This document shows, one piece after another, positions 46,120 through 54,096 of a stretch of 64,000 bases of DNA (its first letter is position 1; each line of letters starts with the position of its first letter). The stretch is from the NCBI GenBank assembly GCA_910577395.1, contig CAJTLG010000002.1:1-64000 (forward strand), given 5' to 3'. The DNA is from an uncultured Vampirovibrio sp. GTDB taxonomy: Bacteria > Cyanobacteriota > Vampirovibrionia > Gastranaerophilales > Gastranaerophilaceae. The notes under the pieces were generated by a model. It did no database searches, was not told the DNA's origin, and was given only the letters and a program-made list of their open reading frames with translations. Made by a program: the position numbers and the translations under genes.

Positions 46120-46148
46120 ATTATTTACTTTTTTAAAAAAAATTACAA
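46120..46148 (-). promoter_or_regulatory. Capsid-operon promoter
   Basis: Minus strand TTGTAA (46143-46148), 17-bp spacer, AATAAT (46120-46125). It gives a leader of about 130 nt with several short inverted repeats before GTCGAACA. Confidence 0.55.
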
Positions 46149-46173
46149 GGGTTTACAAACTTTTTTATAGTTC

Positions 46174-46200
46174 CGTAAACATGCGTAAATATGCGTTAAA
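46174..46200 (-). promoter_or_regulatory. Tandem CGTAAA activator-like repeats
   Basis: Plus-strand CGTAAAC, CGTAAAT and imperfect CGTTAAA begin at 46174, 46184 and 46194, one helical turn apart, and end 25 bp from the -35 box. The same arrangement occurs at 52302-52318. Confidence 0.55.
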
Positions 46201-46202
46201 CA

Positions 46203-46239
46203 AATAAAAACAACACGCCAGTATGCCCGACGTGTTGTT
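46203..46239 (-). terminator. Terminator after scaffold gene
   Basis: AACAACACG pairs with CGTGTTGTT around a 13-nt loop, followed on the minus strand by TTTTATTTG. It closes the packaging-portal transcript before the capsid promoter. Confidence 0.85.
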
Positions 46240-46257
46240 ATCATAGAAGTATGTTAC

Positions 46258-47229
46258 CTATTTTTTCTGATTTACAGACGAAAAATTACTATATAAATCC
46301 TGTACTTTTTGTTTTTGAGCCTCATAACCAGGATCAAATGGATCCATACTGGATAATTTTGCTAATTCTTTCTGGGCCTCTTGTCTTAATGTTTGCGGGT
46401 TTTGTGCACCTTTTGTATTATTTCTTAATGCACTCAAATCGTCTTGCGAGATGTATTTATCAGATACTCCCTTTAATACACTGGCCATGATTATAAGATT
46501 TTTATTATCCATATTCTGTAAATGCGGTTTTAATGTTTCAGGGGTAAATTCTTGTATCAATGCTTTAGCTACATTTTGCACATTTTCCCTGTCATTGCCC
46601 CAGGTTTCATTTGCTATATTATCAAAATCAACATCTGATAACTGCTGTTGTTTTTGCTGTTCTGCAACTTGGTCTATAAGCTCTTTGTGTGATTCAAGCA
46701 TTATTTCATCATAGCGTTGGTTTATGATTTTAGCTTGATAAGGCGTTACCCCAGCGTCATAGAACATTTTTTTAATTTTGCCCTCAACGTCTGCGTTATG
46801 TAAGTTTTTCACATTATCCGGCAAGCTAGAATTGTCCAATTGGTAATCATCCGCCGATTTTAAACCTACACGCCCCCTAAATTCAGTCCACTCCTGTTCT
46901 GTAGCATTTTCCCCAGGGACTAAAGATTTTTTACCTATCATTGACTCCATGTTGTTTATTTTTTCAAACATTTTTTCCGGGGTAGTCAATTCTTGCATAA
47001 AACCTTTATCGGCGTAGTTTTTTCCGTATTCGCTTTTAAAAGCCTCAAAATCAAAATCCCCACCAGTTCCTCCGGTACCACCGTCGTTATTATTTGTTCC
47101 GCCGCCAGTTCCTCCAGCGCCTCCGCCATTTAGCATATCGGATGTAACTCCGCCGCTACCTGTTCCGTCTTGACCGTCATTATCTGCAAAATAACATGGT
47201 CCTATTGCCGCAATTCCTTTTTTAAACAT
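46258..47229 (-). CDS. Capsid scaffolding/assembly protein
   Basis: 323 aa from the ATG at 47229, which has GAGGAGG 6 nt upstream; the longer frame from 47250 lacks a site. A Gly/Asn-rich disordered segment (about 20-65) precedes a helical, acidic body and FDFEAFKSEYG; EQEWTEFRGRVGLKSADDYQL is a sequence often seen in podovirus head assembly proteins. Directly upstream of the capsid gene, as usual for scaffolds. Confidence 0.8.
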   Translation of the reverse strand: MFKKGIAAIGPCYFADNDGQDGTGSGGVTSDMLNGGGAGGTGGGTNNNDGGTGGTGGDFDFEAFKSEYGKNYADKGFMQELTTPEKMFEKINNMESMIGKKSLVPGENATEQEWTEFRGRVGLKSADDYQLDNSSLPDNVKNLHNADVEGKIKKMFYDAGVTPYQAKIINQRYDEIMLESHKELIDQVAEQQKQQQLSDVDFDNIANETWGNDRENVQNVAKALIQEFTPETLKPHLQNMDNKNLIIMASVLKGVSDKYISQDDLSALRNNTKGAQNPQTLRQEAQKELAKLSSMDPFDPGYEAQKQKVQDLYSNFSSVNQKK

Positions 47230-47515
47230 TTTTGTCCTCCTCATATTCAATCTGTTTCAAAAATTCCACATCAATAAATTGTCTTATTCTGTGGTAAACG
47301 TCTTTTCGAGCCTCATTGTAAATAGATCCGATTGGGTTAATATCACATGCCTGCGGATTCATCACAAGAGAGGTTTTTGCAAAACCGCAATCACGTTTTA
47401 GATAACGTAATACCGTTTTACCGTGTTCAGTTTTTGCGATTCCATTAAACGCACGGCGTAATTTTTCATATTCAACGCTTTGTGCGTTTTTTGTTTCTTT
47501 CGTTTTTTCTGTCAT
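47222..47515 (-). CDS. Bbp19-like phage protein
   Basis: 97 aa. YEKLRRAFNGIAKTEHGKTVLRYLKRDCGFAKTS then GSIYNEARKDVYHRIRQFI matches the pattern of Bbp19-type proteins found between portal and scaffold in podophages: a short helix, loop with one invariant Cys, and C-terminal EGRR/ARKD helix. Role unknown. The gap from the portal stop is 1 nt. Confidence 0.65.
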   Translation of the reverse strand: MTEKTKETKNAQSVEYEKLRRAFNGIAKTEHGKTVLRYLKRDCGFAKTSLVMNPQACDINPIGSIYNEARKDVYHRIRQFIDVEFLKQIEYEEDKNV

Positions 47516-47516
47516 T

Positions 47517-49235
47517 TTATGCTACCTCCGATTGTTGCATTGCGTTCATTTGCGCAACATTTCTGCCAATTTCGCTTTGTTGTCGCGCCATTTCCATTTG
47601 CGCAAGTTGCTGTTGTTGCTGTACTCTTGCGTCCCTAATCTTTTTAACGGTTACGCTGGATTTAATTAGATCCATTGGCGCACCGCTTAATTTTGCAACT
47701 CTGCTAATCAGTTTATCGAAATCCACATTATCCAAAATTTCCGGATTAACTGGCGAAACACCCACCGCAAAATTAGCGGTTTCGATTATGCCGCGTAATT
47801 CCTCCGATTGCATAGTCCTTTTAGCTGGTGATAAATACGTTAATTCGTAAAAATCTTCCCCCCTTATAATTTTTTGTACGATAGCGTCCGGGATATAAAC
47901 CGGTTGTATTCCTTTTGCTAATAATTCAAAATCGTCGCGACTTCCGGATACAACCCCTAATCTACCGCGTTTCATTAGAATATTTAAAGTTCTTTGTATT
48001 GTAGGCGTAATAACTTCATTTTCTTGGCGTGCATAAAAAGCACCTAAAGACTGGCCCCTTAACGCGTTCCTCAATTGCGCCTCCCCTAACGTCATGCGGG
48101 TTTCATTGTTAAAATCCAAAAGACGATCCAGATAAAAATGATTATTGATAGTTTCTTTTAATGTATCAATATGTGTGTATGAACTTTGCAACTCCCCAAC
48201 TGTATAAAGCGGCTCTATCGGTTTACCTGTATTTAATCGTCCTGTAACAGAGAAAACCGTAATACCGCCGGCAGAAGTATCTATATTCCCGCCCCCTAAA
48301 GCTCCGTCGTCATATACCGCCATTGGTGGATCCAATTGCTTTTCTGTAGCAATCATTATCGCCTCTCTTACGGCGTTAATTTCAAGAATATCCGCCATTG
48401 CAACCATGGCCGGGGAGCGTCCATAAATTTCGCCTGGGACTTTTGAAAACCTACCTACAAAAATTGGCATTTCCTCAATACCGCTTTCTTTAAGAATTTT
48501 ACGCGTCCCTATTTCTATATGTATTGACGCGATAGGCATATCCTTAACGCCCTGTTTTCTAGGATTTCTATCAATTCTCGGCTCTATAACATGCAAGATT
48601 TTAATTTTATTCTCAACTTGTCCGTTATTAAAATCTTTACGCGCATTTGCCGGTAAATTTTCGTAACCATATATTTTTACAGCATTTCTCACAGTCATTT
48701 CTAACTCTGAAAAAATAGTGTCAATAAATCCGTCCGGGCCCTCGTCCACGTACATATCTTTAATGCTCCAGGCCTTATATCTTATAGGGACTGTAGTATC
48801 TTCGTCTTTTTCTTCTACGTAAATACCGCTTATGCCGTATGCGCCTTGATCTGTCATATATTCATCAAGAGCTGTTTGTAATCCGGCCCTCGTATTGTCC
48901 ATGACTGAATACATTTGAGCGTTGACATATTCAAAATAGCTTTTTATTTCTTCTGTATCCGGCGTGTCCCACGTGCGGCCAACAGAAAAAGTCCTAGGGC
49001 CATTCGGCCATATATTATTAACCATAACATTAGCCATAATCCCATTAGCGCGTTGCGCTGTATTATCGAAAATATCCTCATCCGCAAAAATTCCCGCATT
49101 AGGTACGCCATGCCCGTCGAATTTTCGATTATAGACATATTCACTTATAAGACTATATAACCCTTTTAAACTTTGTTTATTTGTTTTCAAAGTTTTAAAT
49201 CGGTTAAAAATATTATCAATTCTAGCATTTGCCAT
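47517..49235 (-). CDS. Portal protein (podovirus head-tail connector)
   Basis: 572 aa. RIDNIFNRFKTLKTNKQSL, ADEDIFDNTAQRANGIMANVMVNNIWP and NNETRMTLGEAQLRNALRGQSLGAFYARQ split into known blocks of the T7-type head-to-tail connector family, a 12-subunit ring through which DNA is packed. The C-terminal Gln/Met-rich tail is disordered. It is next to a small hydrophobic gene and the terminase, as in related phages. Confidence 0.92.
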   Translation of the reverse strand: MANARIDNIFNRFKTLKTNKQSLKGLYSLISEYVYNRKFDGHGVPNAGIFADEDIFDNTAQRANGIMANVMVNNIWPNGPRTFSVGRTWDTPDTEEIKSYFEYVNAQMYSVMDNTRAGLQTALDEYMTDQGAYGISGIYVEEKDEDTTVPIRYKAWSIKDMYVDEGPDGFIDTIFSELEMTVRNAVKIYGYENLPANARKDFNNGQVENKIKILHVIEPRIDRNPRKQGVKDMPIASIHIEIGTRKILKESGIEEMPIFVGRFSKVPGEIYGRSPAMVAMADILEINAVREAIMIATEKQLDPPMAVYDDGALGGGNIDTSAGGITVFSVTGRLNTGKPIEPLYTVGELQSSYTHIDTLKETINNHFYLDRLLDFNNETRMTLGEAQLRNALRGQSLGAFYARQENEVITPTIQRTLNILMKRGRLGVVSGSRDDFELLAKGIQPVYIPDAIVQKIIRGEDFYELTYLSPAKRTMQSEELRGIIETANFAVGVSPVNPEILDNVDFDKLISRVAKLSGAPMDLIKSSVTVKKIRDARVQQQQQLAQMEMARQQSEIGRNVAQMNAMQQSEVA

Positions 49236-49252
49236 GTCGCACCTCCTCTCTT

Positions 49253-49600
49253 TTAGCTTGCTAATAATGATCTGCGACCCACTGTTGCGTTTCCTAACAA
49301 TCCGCTGGAGCCATTACTGTACAATGCCATTGAGCGGGTTTTATTAGTGCCTGTTTCGTTTGATGATTCAGAGCTTGCGCCGTCTGTTGCGGACGCTCCG
49401 CCCATACCGTTTTGCTGCATAGCGCTGGCCGCTTTTTGCGCACCTTTTGCTTTCCCCATACTATGCGCTACAGCTGCTGTACCGCCGACAACAGCTGCGG
49501 CACCTACCGCGGTTGCTACACCACCAACTACTGCCGCTGTACCCGCGGAAGCCCCTAATGCTGTACCAACTGCTACAAAAACTGGAATTAAGGGTGCCAT
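49253..49600 (-). CDS. Small hydrophobic Ala/Gly/Val-rich phage protein
   Basis: 115 aa. Residues 1-48 are one long Ala/Gly/Val stretch (VGTALGASAGTAAVVGGVAT) that could be membrane-inserting; the rest is polar and Ser/Gly-rich. It overlaps the terminase 3' end by 13 nt and lies just before the portal gene. Similar small proteins occur at this place in gut podophages. Function unknown; a virion or ejection component is possible. Confidence 0.6.
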   Translation of the reverse strand: MAPLIPVFVAVGTALGASAGTAAVVGGVATAVGAAAVVGGTAAVAHSMGKAKGAQKAASAMQQNGMGGASATDGASSESSNETGTNKTRSMALYSNGSSGLLGNATVGRRSLLAS

Positions 49601-51180
49601 ACTGATACCTCCTGTTTATCTTTTCTAAATTTATTACGTTTACTAATTGTTTTTAGAGGCCCTTTGCCTCTGCTGTTATCTTCAACTTTTCTATACCTGT
49701 TTTGTGTTTCCCCATTAGCTTTTCTTACAGGGTACGCAAAAGTTAAAATCGTTGCGTCAAACAGTGTAGGCGAACGCCCATAAACTTTTCTAATATCATC
49801 TTTTGATACAAGTTTAAATTTATTATTTGATGTTTCAATTTCTCGCGGAACACATAAGCAATCTGTATAAAATTGGTCTGTGTCTGGTACAGATTTATTC
49901 CCTTCCTCAACCCAATATTTAAAAGTTAGGCCCATTTCTGCACGTTTATTCAAATATTTATCATCCTCAATCGGTCCCTCAGAAAAATCTACTGTTTGTA
50001 CTTTATCTCTGTATCCACACTCCCACATACGGCTTGCTATCTGATACCCATAACCGTTGTCAATAAACATTTTATCAACACCTAAAGTATCAATAAGTCG
50101 CATACAAATACCGGCGAATCTCATTGGATCCATTTCATCACGATAAATTTTATATCCTTGGATAATATCACCCCGTCTAAAAACAATGCCGGCTTCATCT
50201 TTACCGCTGCCCTTTGGATCTACCCCCATAATGAGAGGAGCCATTGGATTAGCCGGCATTTTTCGAGTTCTTGCGTCTTGTAATTTTTCTGCGCTAATAA
50301 GCGGATCCCCGGATGTTTGGAAACACTCATCAATCGTTGCCGGATATTCTTGCTTAAATTTCCATTCACTTTTTAAATTTTCTATCTTTTTGCGACGCCA
50401 ATATACCTGCTCATCATCAAGTTTAAAACGCTCCTTGTATTCCTGTTCCTCTGGAGTTATAACAAAATTTTCCGGCAATTCCCGCCTGTATTCATCCATC
50501 CAAAACCACGGAATAAATACACACTCAAAATCGCCAATCCCCTTAATAGCGTCCATACAAGTTTGATAAAACCAATTACCAATGCCGTTCCCGGTAGATT
50601 CTACAAAAATCTCGGTGCCAGCCTCATCCGATACAGCTTGTATAAGCCCCGTATCTATCTCGTCTGTTTTATCAAAAAAAGCGGCCTCGGATAAATGTAA
50701 TTGATGAGCTGTAAACCCTCTACCTACATCCCCGCTACCCGCTGTACCTACCGCGTACTCGCTACCGTTTTCAAATACTAATTGTCGTGAGTTATCAACA
50801 ACAACTTTAGGTTTAATTGCGTCCGGGCAATTATTATGGTATCTTTCCGCCATATCAAAAAGTTTGTCCGTTGTTTTTGCTTGGTGCGAAAGAATAAAAG
50901 TAAGACGGTTATTTAATCTATTATTTTTATGATAAAAACGTCCAGATACGTACGTACTAACGCCGCCCTGTCGCGCTTTCGGAATTATTAAACGAACGCG
51001 CCCAGTTCTGCGTAATTGCTCTTGCGCTTTAGTGTGTATATATGCTTGAGCCTTATTTAATTCAAACGGCACTAACTTCCCGGATTTATCAAGAACAGAC
51101 AAACAATGTTTCGCAAAATACGCGAAATCGTTTGTTAATCTTTCATGTATCCTTAAAGCTGTTCCGCTTAATTCACTCAT
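49588..51180 (-). CDS. Terminase large subunit
   Basis: 530 aa, the ATP-driven packaging motor and nuclease. Walker A variant PKARQGGVST (67-76), Walker B/coupling block TEIFVESTGNGIGN, and the RNase H-like nuclease start with MGVDPKGSGKDEAGIVF (first Asp), followed by DKMFIDNGYGYQ and a late acidic residue. Overlaps the small terminase gene by 4 nt. Complete. Confidence 0.93.
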   Translation of the reverse strand: MSELSGTALRIHERLTNDFAYFAKHCLSVLDKSGKLVPFELNKAQAYIHTKAQEQLRRTGRVRLIIPKARQGGVSTYVSGRFYHKNNRLNNRLTFILSHQAKTTDKLFDMAERYHNNCPDAIKPKVVVDNSRQLVFENGSEYAVGTAGSGDVGRGFTAHQLHLSEAAFFDKTDEIDTGLIQAVSDEAGTEIFVESTGNGIGNWFYQTCMDAIKGIGDFECVFIPWFWMDEYRRELPENFVITPEEQEYKERFKLDDEQVYWRRKKIENLKSEWKFKQEYPATIDECFQTSGDPLISAEKLQDARTRKMPANPMAPLIMGVDPKGSGKDEAGIVFRRGDIIQGYKIYRDEMDPMRFAGICMRLIDTLGVDKMFIDNGYGYQIASRMWECGYRDKVQTVDFSEGPIEDDKYLNKRAEMGLTFKYWVEEGNKSVPDTDQFYTDCLCVPREIETSNNKFKLVSKDDIRKVYGRSPTLFDATILTFAYPVRKANGETQNRYRKVEDNSRGKGPLKTISKRNKFRKDKQEVSVWHP

Positions 51181-51554
51181 TTATTACAACCGTCCTTTTT
51201 AGCCATAAGCTCCAGATATTCTGGATAAGTAAGACTCATTGATGTACTTTCAACACTTTGTTTCGGTTTACCCAGTACCCTATCAAGTAAAATTTTAGCG
51301 GCGTCTAAATCGCCTTGCGCTGCGCGCTCCGCCATTCTTACCCACATAACTTCCGCATTAGACATCCCCTCAAAACGTGCCTCAATAATATTCATGCCTA
51401 ATTCTTCGTTATATTCACCCTCATACGGTAAGGATAAAGCCGTTGTTGCCAATTGTTTAACAGAAGAAGGGTTAATGTCTTTGTAAGCCGGTTCCGGCAT
51501 GCCATTAACCCATTTAATAATTGCGGCTTTTGCTATTGGTGCATTAGTCCCCAT
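51177..51554 (-). CDS. Putative small terminase subunit
   Basis: 125 aa, overlapping the large terminase by 4 nt, which is the usual position for the DNA-recognition subunit. The segment AERAAQGDLDAAKILLDRVLGKPKQ matches the helical motif common in phage small terminase-like and DUF5681 proteins. No clear HTH can be read in the N-terminal half, so this is an assignment by position plus motif. Confidence 0.7.
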   Translation of the reverse strand: MGTNAPIAKAAIIKWVNGMPEPAYKDINPSSVKQLATTALSLPYEGEYNEELGMNIIEARFEGMSNAEVMWVRMAERAAQGDLDAAKILLDRVLGKPKQSVESTSMSLTYPEYLELMAKKDGCNK

Positions 51555-52155
51555 TATTAGCGTCTGCGCCCTCTAATCCCAAAAGATCAGCGGCGTCGAC
51601 TTCCTCCTCTGTTTCGTCATTGGCGGTATCTTTTTCGCTATTTCCGTCTTGTTCTGCGTTGTTTTCTGGAATATCGTTTAAATCATTTAAAGACTTATTA
51701 AATTCATAGGCCTCTACATCAGACTTATAAATTTCCTTAAAGCCCTCCGGATCTTCTTCTGCGCGAATAATTGCCTCACGTAATCGGGTAATATCACCCT
51801 CATAAACTGCTACATCAATACCCAATTCTTGTTTTTTAATGTAAGATTTTAACTGGTTTGTGTTCATAGTAGCAATTGACGTAGGCGCTGTTTCAGCTCC
51901 GGATAAGTCCACAACATTGGTAATTGTTTGAGTCCTTACACGTTTAAAATCCGGATACTTTGCAATCATCATCCTATACAAAGCGTCATTAGTACGGTTT
52001 AAACCGGTTTTAAATAATGATAAGGCTTTAGGTGTTGCGGCCGGAAAAACTACATCTAACGAAAAGTTTTTTACTTGCTCCGCGGTATCCTTTGAGCCTG
52101 TGTAATACTGTCCGGCAAAGGAATACCTTACGCCTTTTTTCTGTTTGTTCGACAT
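51544..52155 (-). CDS. First gene of the packaging transcript, unknown function
   Basis: 203 aa from the ATG at 52155, with AAAAGGAG 7 nt upstream; the longer open frame to 52248 has no such site. The body has mixed alpha/beta character, with a basic start (SNKQKKGVRYSF) and a C-terminal acidic tail (TANDETEEEVDAADLLG). The start codon overlaps a GTCGAACA motif (ATGTCGAACA). It overlaps the small terminase gene by 11 nt. Perhaps a packaging or early virion factor; not recognised. Confidence 0.6.
   Translation of the reverse strand: MSNKQKKGVRYSFAGQYYTGSKDTAEQVKNFSLDVVFPAATPKALSLFKTGLNRTNDALYRMMIAKYPDFKRVRTQTITNVVDLSGAETAPTSIATMNTNQLKSYIKKQELGIDVAVYEGDITRLREAIIRAEEDPEGFKEIYKSDVEAYEFNKSLNDLNDIPENNAEQDGNSEKDTANDETEEEVDAADLLGLEGADANNGD
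52146..52153 (-). promoter_or_regulatory. GTCGAACA motif at gene start
   Basis: Minus-strand GTCGAACA forms codons 1-3 of the 203-aa gene, followed by AACAGAAAAAAGG, so the leader sequence is translated here. Confidence 0.5.
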
Positions 52156-52177
52156 TTGAGATCTCCTTTTTACTAAA

Positions 52178-52214
52178 AGGCGCCCTATTGTTTTTAAACC
52201 AACAGAGGGCGCCT
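52178..52214 (-). terminator. Attenuator-like hairpin in packaging leader
   Basis: AGGCGCCCT and AGGGCGCCT form a perfect 9-bp stem around a 19-nt loop, followed by TTTTAGT, between the promoter and the first packaging gene. It could terminate part of the transcripts. Confidence 0.55.
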
Positions 52215-52223
52215 CCGTTTTTG

Positions 52224-52231
52224 TGTTCGAC
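52224..52231 (-). promoter_or_regulatory. GTCGAACA leader motif (packaging transcript)
   Basis: Minus-strand GTCGAACA-CAAAAACGGAGG, 15 nt after the -10 box of the packaging promoter. Confidence 0.6.
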
Positions 52232-52246
52232 AAAATTCTTACTATC

Positions 52247-52276
52247 ATTATAAACGCCGTAAACCTTATTTATCAA
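52247..52276 (-). promoter_or_regulatory. Packaging-operon promoter
   Basis: Minus strand TTGATA (52271-52276), 18-bp spacer, TATAAT (52247-52252). Drives the terminase-portal-scaffold transcript. Confidence 0.65.
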
Positions 52277-52301
52277 TCTTTTATAAAGTTTATTTGAGTT
52301 T

Positions 52302-52318
52302 CGTAAATCCTCGTAAAT
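52302..52318 (-). promoter_or_regulatory. Tandem CGTAAAT activator-like repeats
   Basis: Two copies start at 52302 and 52312, 10 bp apart, ending 25 bp from the -35 box, exactly as at the capsid promoter. Likely site for a phage late-gene activator. Confidence 0.55.
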
Positions 52319-52429
52319 ATACATAGTTGAAAAATTTTTTTTGTATTTTTTTTGAATCATTAAAAAATTTAAGAGGCTAAATTTGATAGGTAGTTAATAA
52401 ACAGCGGGGCCCCTCCCCTGTAGAGGCGC

Positions 52430-52468
52430 GGGGGCCACGGGGTTGCTATGGGGGTTAAAAAGAGGGGG
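52430..52468 (+). other. G-run island, possible G-quadruplex or packaging site
   Basis: In a very AT-rich 1.2-kb gap four G-runs (5, 4, 5 and 5) lie at 52430, 52439, 52450 and 52464 with loops of 4, 7 and 9 nt. It is just upstream of the packaging operon. Either a G-quadruplex or part of a cos/pac site is conceivable. The stretch 52490-52770 shows nothing else. Confidence 0.4.
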
Positions 52469-52770
52469 ACCCCTAACGCTTACGGCATTTTTCAATAGCA
52501 AAAGGTCAAGCCTCCGGCATTTTTTCAAGTGCATAAACCTAAAAATGGCGCAAAGTCGCGCGGTCATTAGCTTATAAAGTCATTAACGCTATTTGCGTAT
52601 CTGGGCAATACTTAACATGATATGTAATAAAATGAAAAATGCTAAAAAGTAAAATCAAGCTATGAAAGAATTACAGGCAAATATTATATCGTTTCGATAG
52701 GTAACGATAATAAATATTATGTAACACTTTCGCATAAAAAACAAAAGCGCTTAATAAAGCATTTTATAAA

Positions 52771-53142
52771 TCTTACATCTTTTATAACATATTTTGTAAA
52801 AAATGTAAAGCCGCTGAAAAATTTATAAAATAAAAAACGCATTACCTATCTTACATCTAAAATTTAAAAAATTTTGTACGCATAAAATTTAAAAAGCTCT
52901 TAAAAACCACTATTTTATAAATATTATTATTAACTTTTTAATGTAAGATATGTAAGAAACCATTTAAAACTATTTATTTTATTGAGTTTTACGCCTTACA
53001 TATCTTATTACATATCCGGCACGCCTTACCCCTTTTAATATGTAAGATTTATAACGGCCGCGCCTTACACATCTTAATAAATTTTAATAATTAAATACCC
53101 TTACACATGCCCGTTAAAATATATATGTAAGGTTGTAAGATT
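52771..53142. repeat. Cluster of TGTAAGAT-type repeats, possible phage origin
   Basis: At least nine copies of CTTACAT/ATGTAAG variants occur in both orientations, e.g. at 52771, 52849, 52943, 52951, 52994, 53041, 53063, 53099, 53125 and 53134, several followed by ATCTTA. The region is AT-rich and lies between the divergent late and early units. Iterons for a replication initiator or repeated operators would look like this. Confidence 0.5.
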
Positions 53143-53193
53143 AAAAACTGTTTCAAATAATTTAATATAACTTAACTATTATGTTTTACCCTA

Positions 53194-53222
53194 TTGACAT
53201 ATCAAAGCGCGTAAATTATAAT
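53194..53222 (+). promoter_or_regulatory. Consensus sigma70 promoter of a short phage transcript
   Basis: TTGACA (53194-53199), 17-bp spacer, perfect TATAAT (53217-53222). A TTAATATAAC operator-like site lies just upstream at 53162. The transcript would run from about 53229 to terminators at 53648 or 53724. Confidence 0.75.
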
Positions 53223-53383
53223 TAAGCAAAATGAATAAATAAAAGGTTATTAACCGCATATTGACACTGGCGCAATCCGTAACCAATCGGGCCAGGATAG
53301 ATATAAAAAAGCGCGTTGATGAGTGAAACCGGTCTTAATCCGATTTTTTGCTTATTGGCGCGCTTTTTGCTTATTTATTCATA

Positions 53384-53391
53384 GTCGAACA
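53384..53391 (+). promoter_or_regulatory. GTCGAACA leader motif
   Basis: GTCGAACACAGAAAACAA, 16 nt after the 53306-53368 hairpin. No start codon with a ribosome site follows directly. Confidence 0.5.
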
Positions 53392-53473
53392 CAGAAAACA
53401 ATTAAATATTTTTAACGCTGGCGGCTAAACCAAAGGGAAAGGCGCAAAGCATAGCAATGCGCCTAATATTTTT

Positions 53474-53481
53474 GTCGAACA
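53474..53481 (+). promoter_or_regulatory. GTCGAACA leader motif (23-aa gene)
   Basis: GTCGAACA then an A-rich run and GTGAGG, 31 nt before the ATG at 53505. Confidence 0.65.
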
Positions 53482-53504
53482 CAAAAAACAAAAAGTGAGG
53501 CAAC

Positions 53505-53576
53505 ATGCCAAACTTAACGCTTTTCGTGGTTACATACATCTTAATCTATAAAATTAAAAAAATCAATCATGATTAA
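53505..53576 (+). CDS. 23-residue hydrophobic peptide gene
   Basis: ATG at 53505 has GTGAGG 5 nt upstream and the full GTCGAACA leader that introduces the proven early genes. It encodes MPNLTLFVVTYILIYKIKK and four more residues: one short membrane helix with a basic end. Tiny single-helix proteins are common phage regulators, toxins or lysis modulators, but there is no evidence for which. Its transcript ends at a terminator (53616-53648) and runs against the repressor gene. Confidence 0.5.
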   Translation: MPNLTLFVVTYILIYKIKKINHD

Positions 53577-53615
53577 GGATAATTTACGAGGATTAAGGCA
53601 ATAAAGAAAAGCAAA

Positions 53616-53648
53616 GCGCCCACAGCCGCCGGCAGTAGGGCGTTTTTT
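53616..53648 (+). terminator. Terminator of the 53.2-kb transcript
   Basis: CGCCC pairs with GGGCG with an inner GCCGCCGGC hairpin possible, followed by TTTTTT. Confidence 0.75.
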
Positions 53649-53699
53649 CGTACCTTGAAAATTTAATATAACTTAAAAATTCTCACTTTCAAATATTAA

Positions 53700-53724
53700 G
53701 CGGGGACTATTTCCCCGCTTTTTT
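53700..53724 (+). terminator. Second terminator, overlapping the repressor stop codon
   Basis: GCGGGGA pairs with TCCCCGC, followed by TTTTTT on the plus strand. On the minus strand the same stem spans the repressor stop codon and is followed by TTAATATTT. Confidence 0.75.
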
Positions 53725-53952
53725 CCAGTCTATTTCGTAGCCTAATAGCTCAGCAATTTCTAAAACTTCAACATATTTAATTGTACCGCGTTTAAATTTT
53801 TGTGATAAACCCTGGACACTCTCCGGGCGCTTGCATTTTTCTACTATTAGCGCGGCAAGGTCCGACATGGTCAGACCAGACGCGGCAATATATCCGCGTA
53901 TCTGATTTTCAATGACTCGCGCAGCGTCTTTATTTACGACCGGTTTTGTCAT
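53707..53952 (-). CDS. Putative phage repressor (small HTH protein)
   Basis: 81 aa from the ATG at 53952, with AGTGAGG 5 nt upstream; a longer frame from 53982 would put that site inside the gene. The body reads as an HTH: YIAASGLTMSDLAALI and VQGLSQKFKRGTIKYVEVLEIAELLGYEIDWKK. Its C-terminal core is shared with the two host genes at 0.65-1.24 kb. It is divergent from the early operon, with TTAATATAA operators between, the classical layout of a lysogeny repressor. It lacks a cleavage/oligomerisation domain, so it is not a LexA/CI-type two-domain repressor. Confidence 0.75.
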   Translation of the reverse strand: MTKPVVNKDAARVIENQIRGYIAASGLTMSDLAALIVEKCKRPESVQGLSQKFKRGTIKYVEVLEIAELLGYEIDWKKAGK

Positions 53953-53996
53953 AAATACCTCACTTTCTTGCTTTTTTTTCATACTGTAACAATTTT

Positions 53997-54025
53997 ATAT
54001 TAAACTATTATATTAAAAAAATCAA
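53997..54025 (-). promoter_or_regulatory. Repressor promoter
   Basis: Minus strand TTGATT (54020-54025), 17-bp spacer, TAATAT (53997-54002), overlapping two operator copies. Confidence 0.55.
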
Positions 54026-54067
54026 GCGTTATATTAAGAAATGTAACATAAAAGTTTAACACAACAC

Positions 54068-54096
54068 TTGACAAATTTAATATAACAGTTTAAAAT
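54068..54096 (+). promoter_or_regulatory. Early operon promoter
   Basis: TTGACA (54068-54073), 17-bp spacer, TAAAAT (54091-54096). One operator lies in the spacer and another at the start point, so the repressor could block it. Confidence 0.75.

Larger units (their letters stand above)
53229..53504 (+). ncRNA. Structured leader or noncoding part of the 53.2-kb transcript
   Basis: No ORF of note. It holds a 10-bp hairpin AAAAAGCGCG/CGCGCTTTTT (53306-53315 with 53359-53368, a terminator form), a second hairpin AGGCGCA/TGCGCCT (53440-53464) followed by AATATTTTT, and two GTCGAACA motifs (53384 and 53474), each right after a hairpin. This looks like repeated attenuators ahead of a tiny gene; the function is unknown. 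Confidence 0.45.

Noticed and set aside
53311..53335. TTGATGAG...GAAAC resembling a fourth hammerhead core
   Set aside because: There is no stem II between the two core parts and no GUC with a matching stem I; it is more easily read as the loop of the 53306-53368 hairpin.
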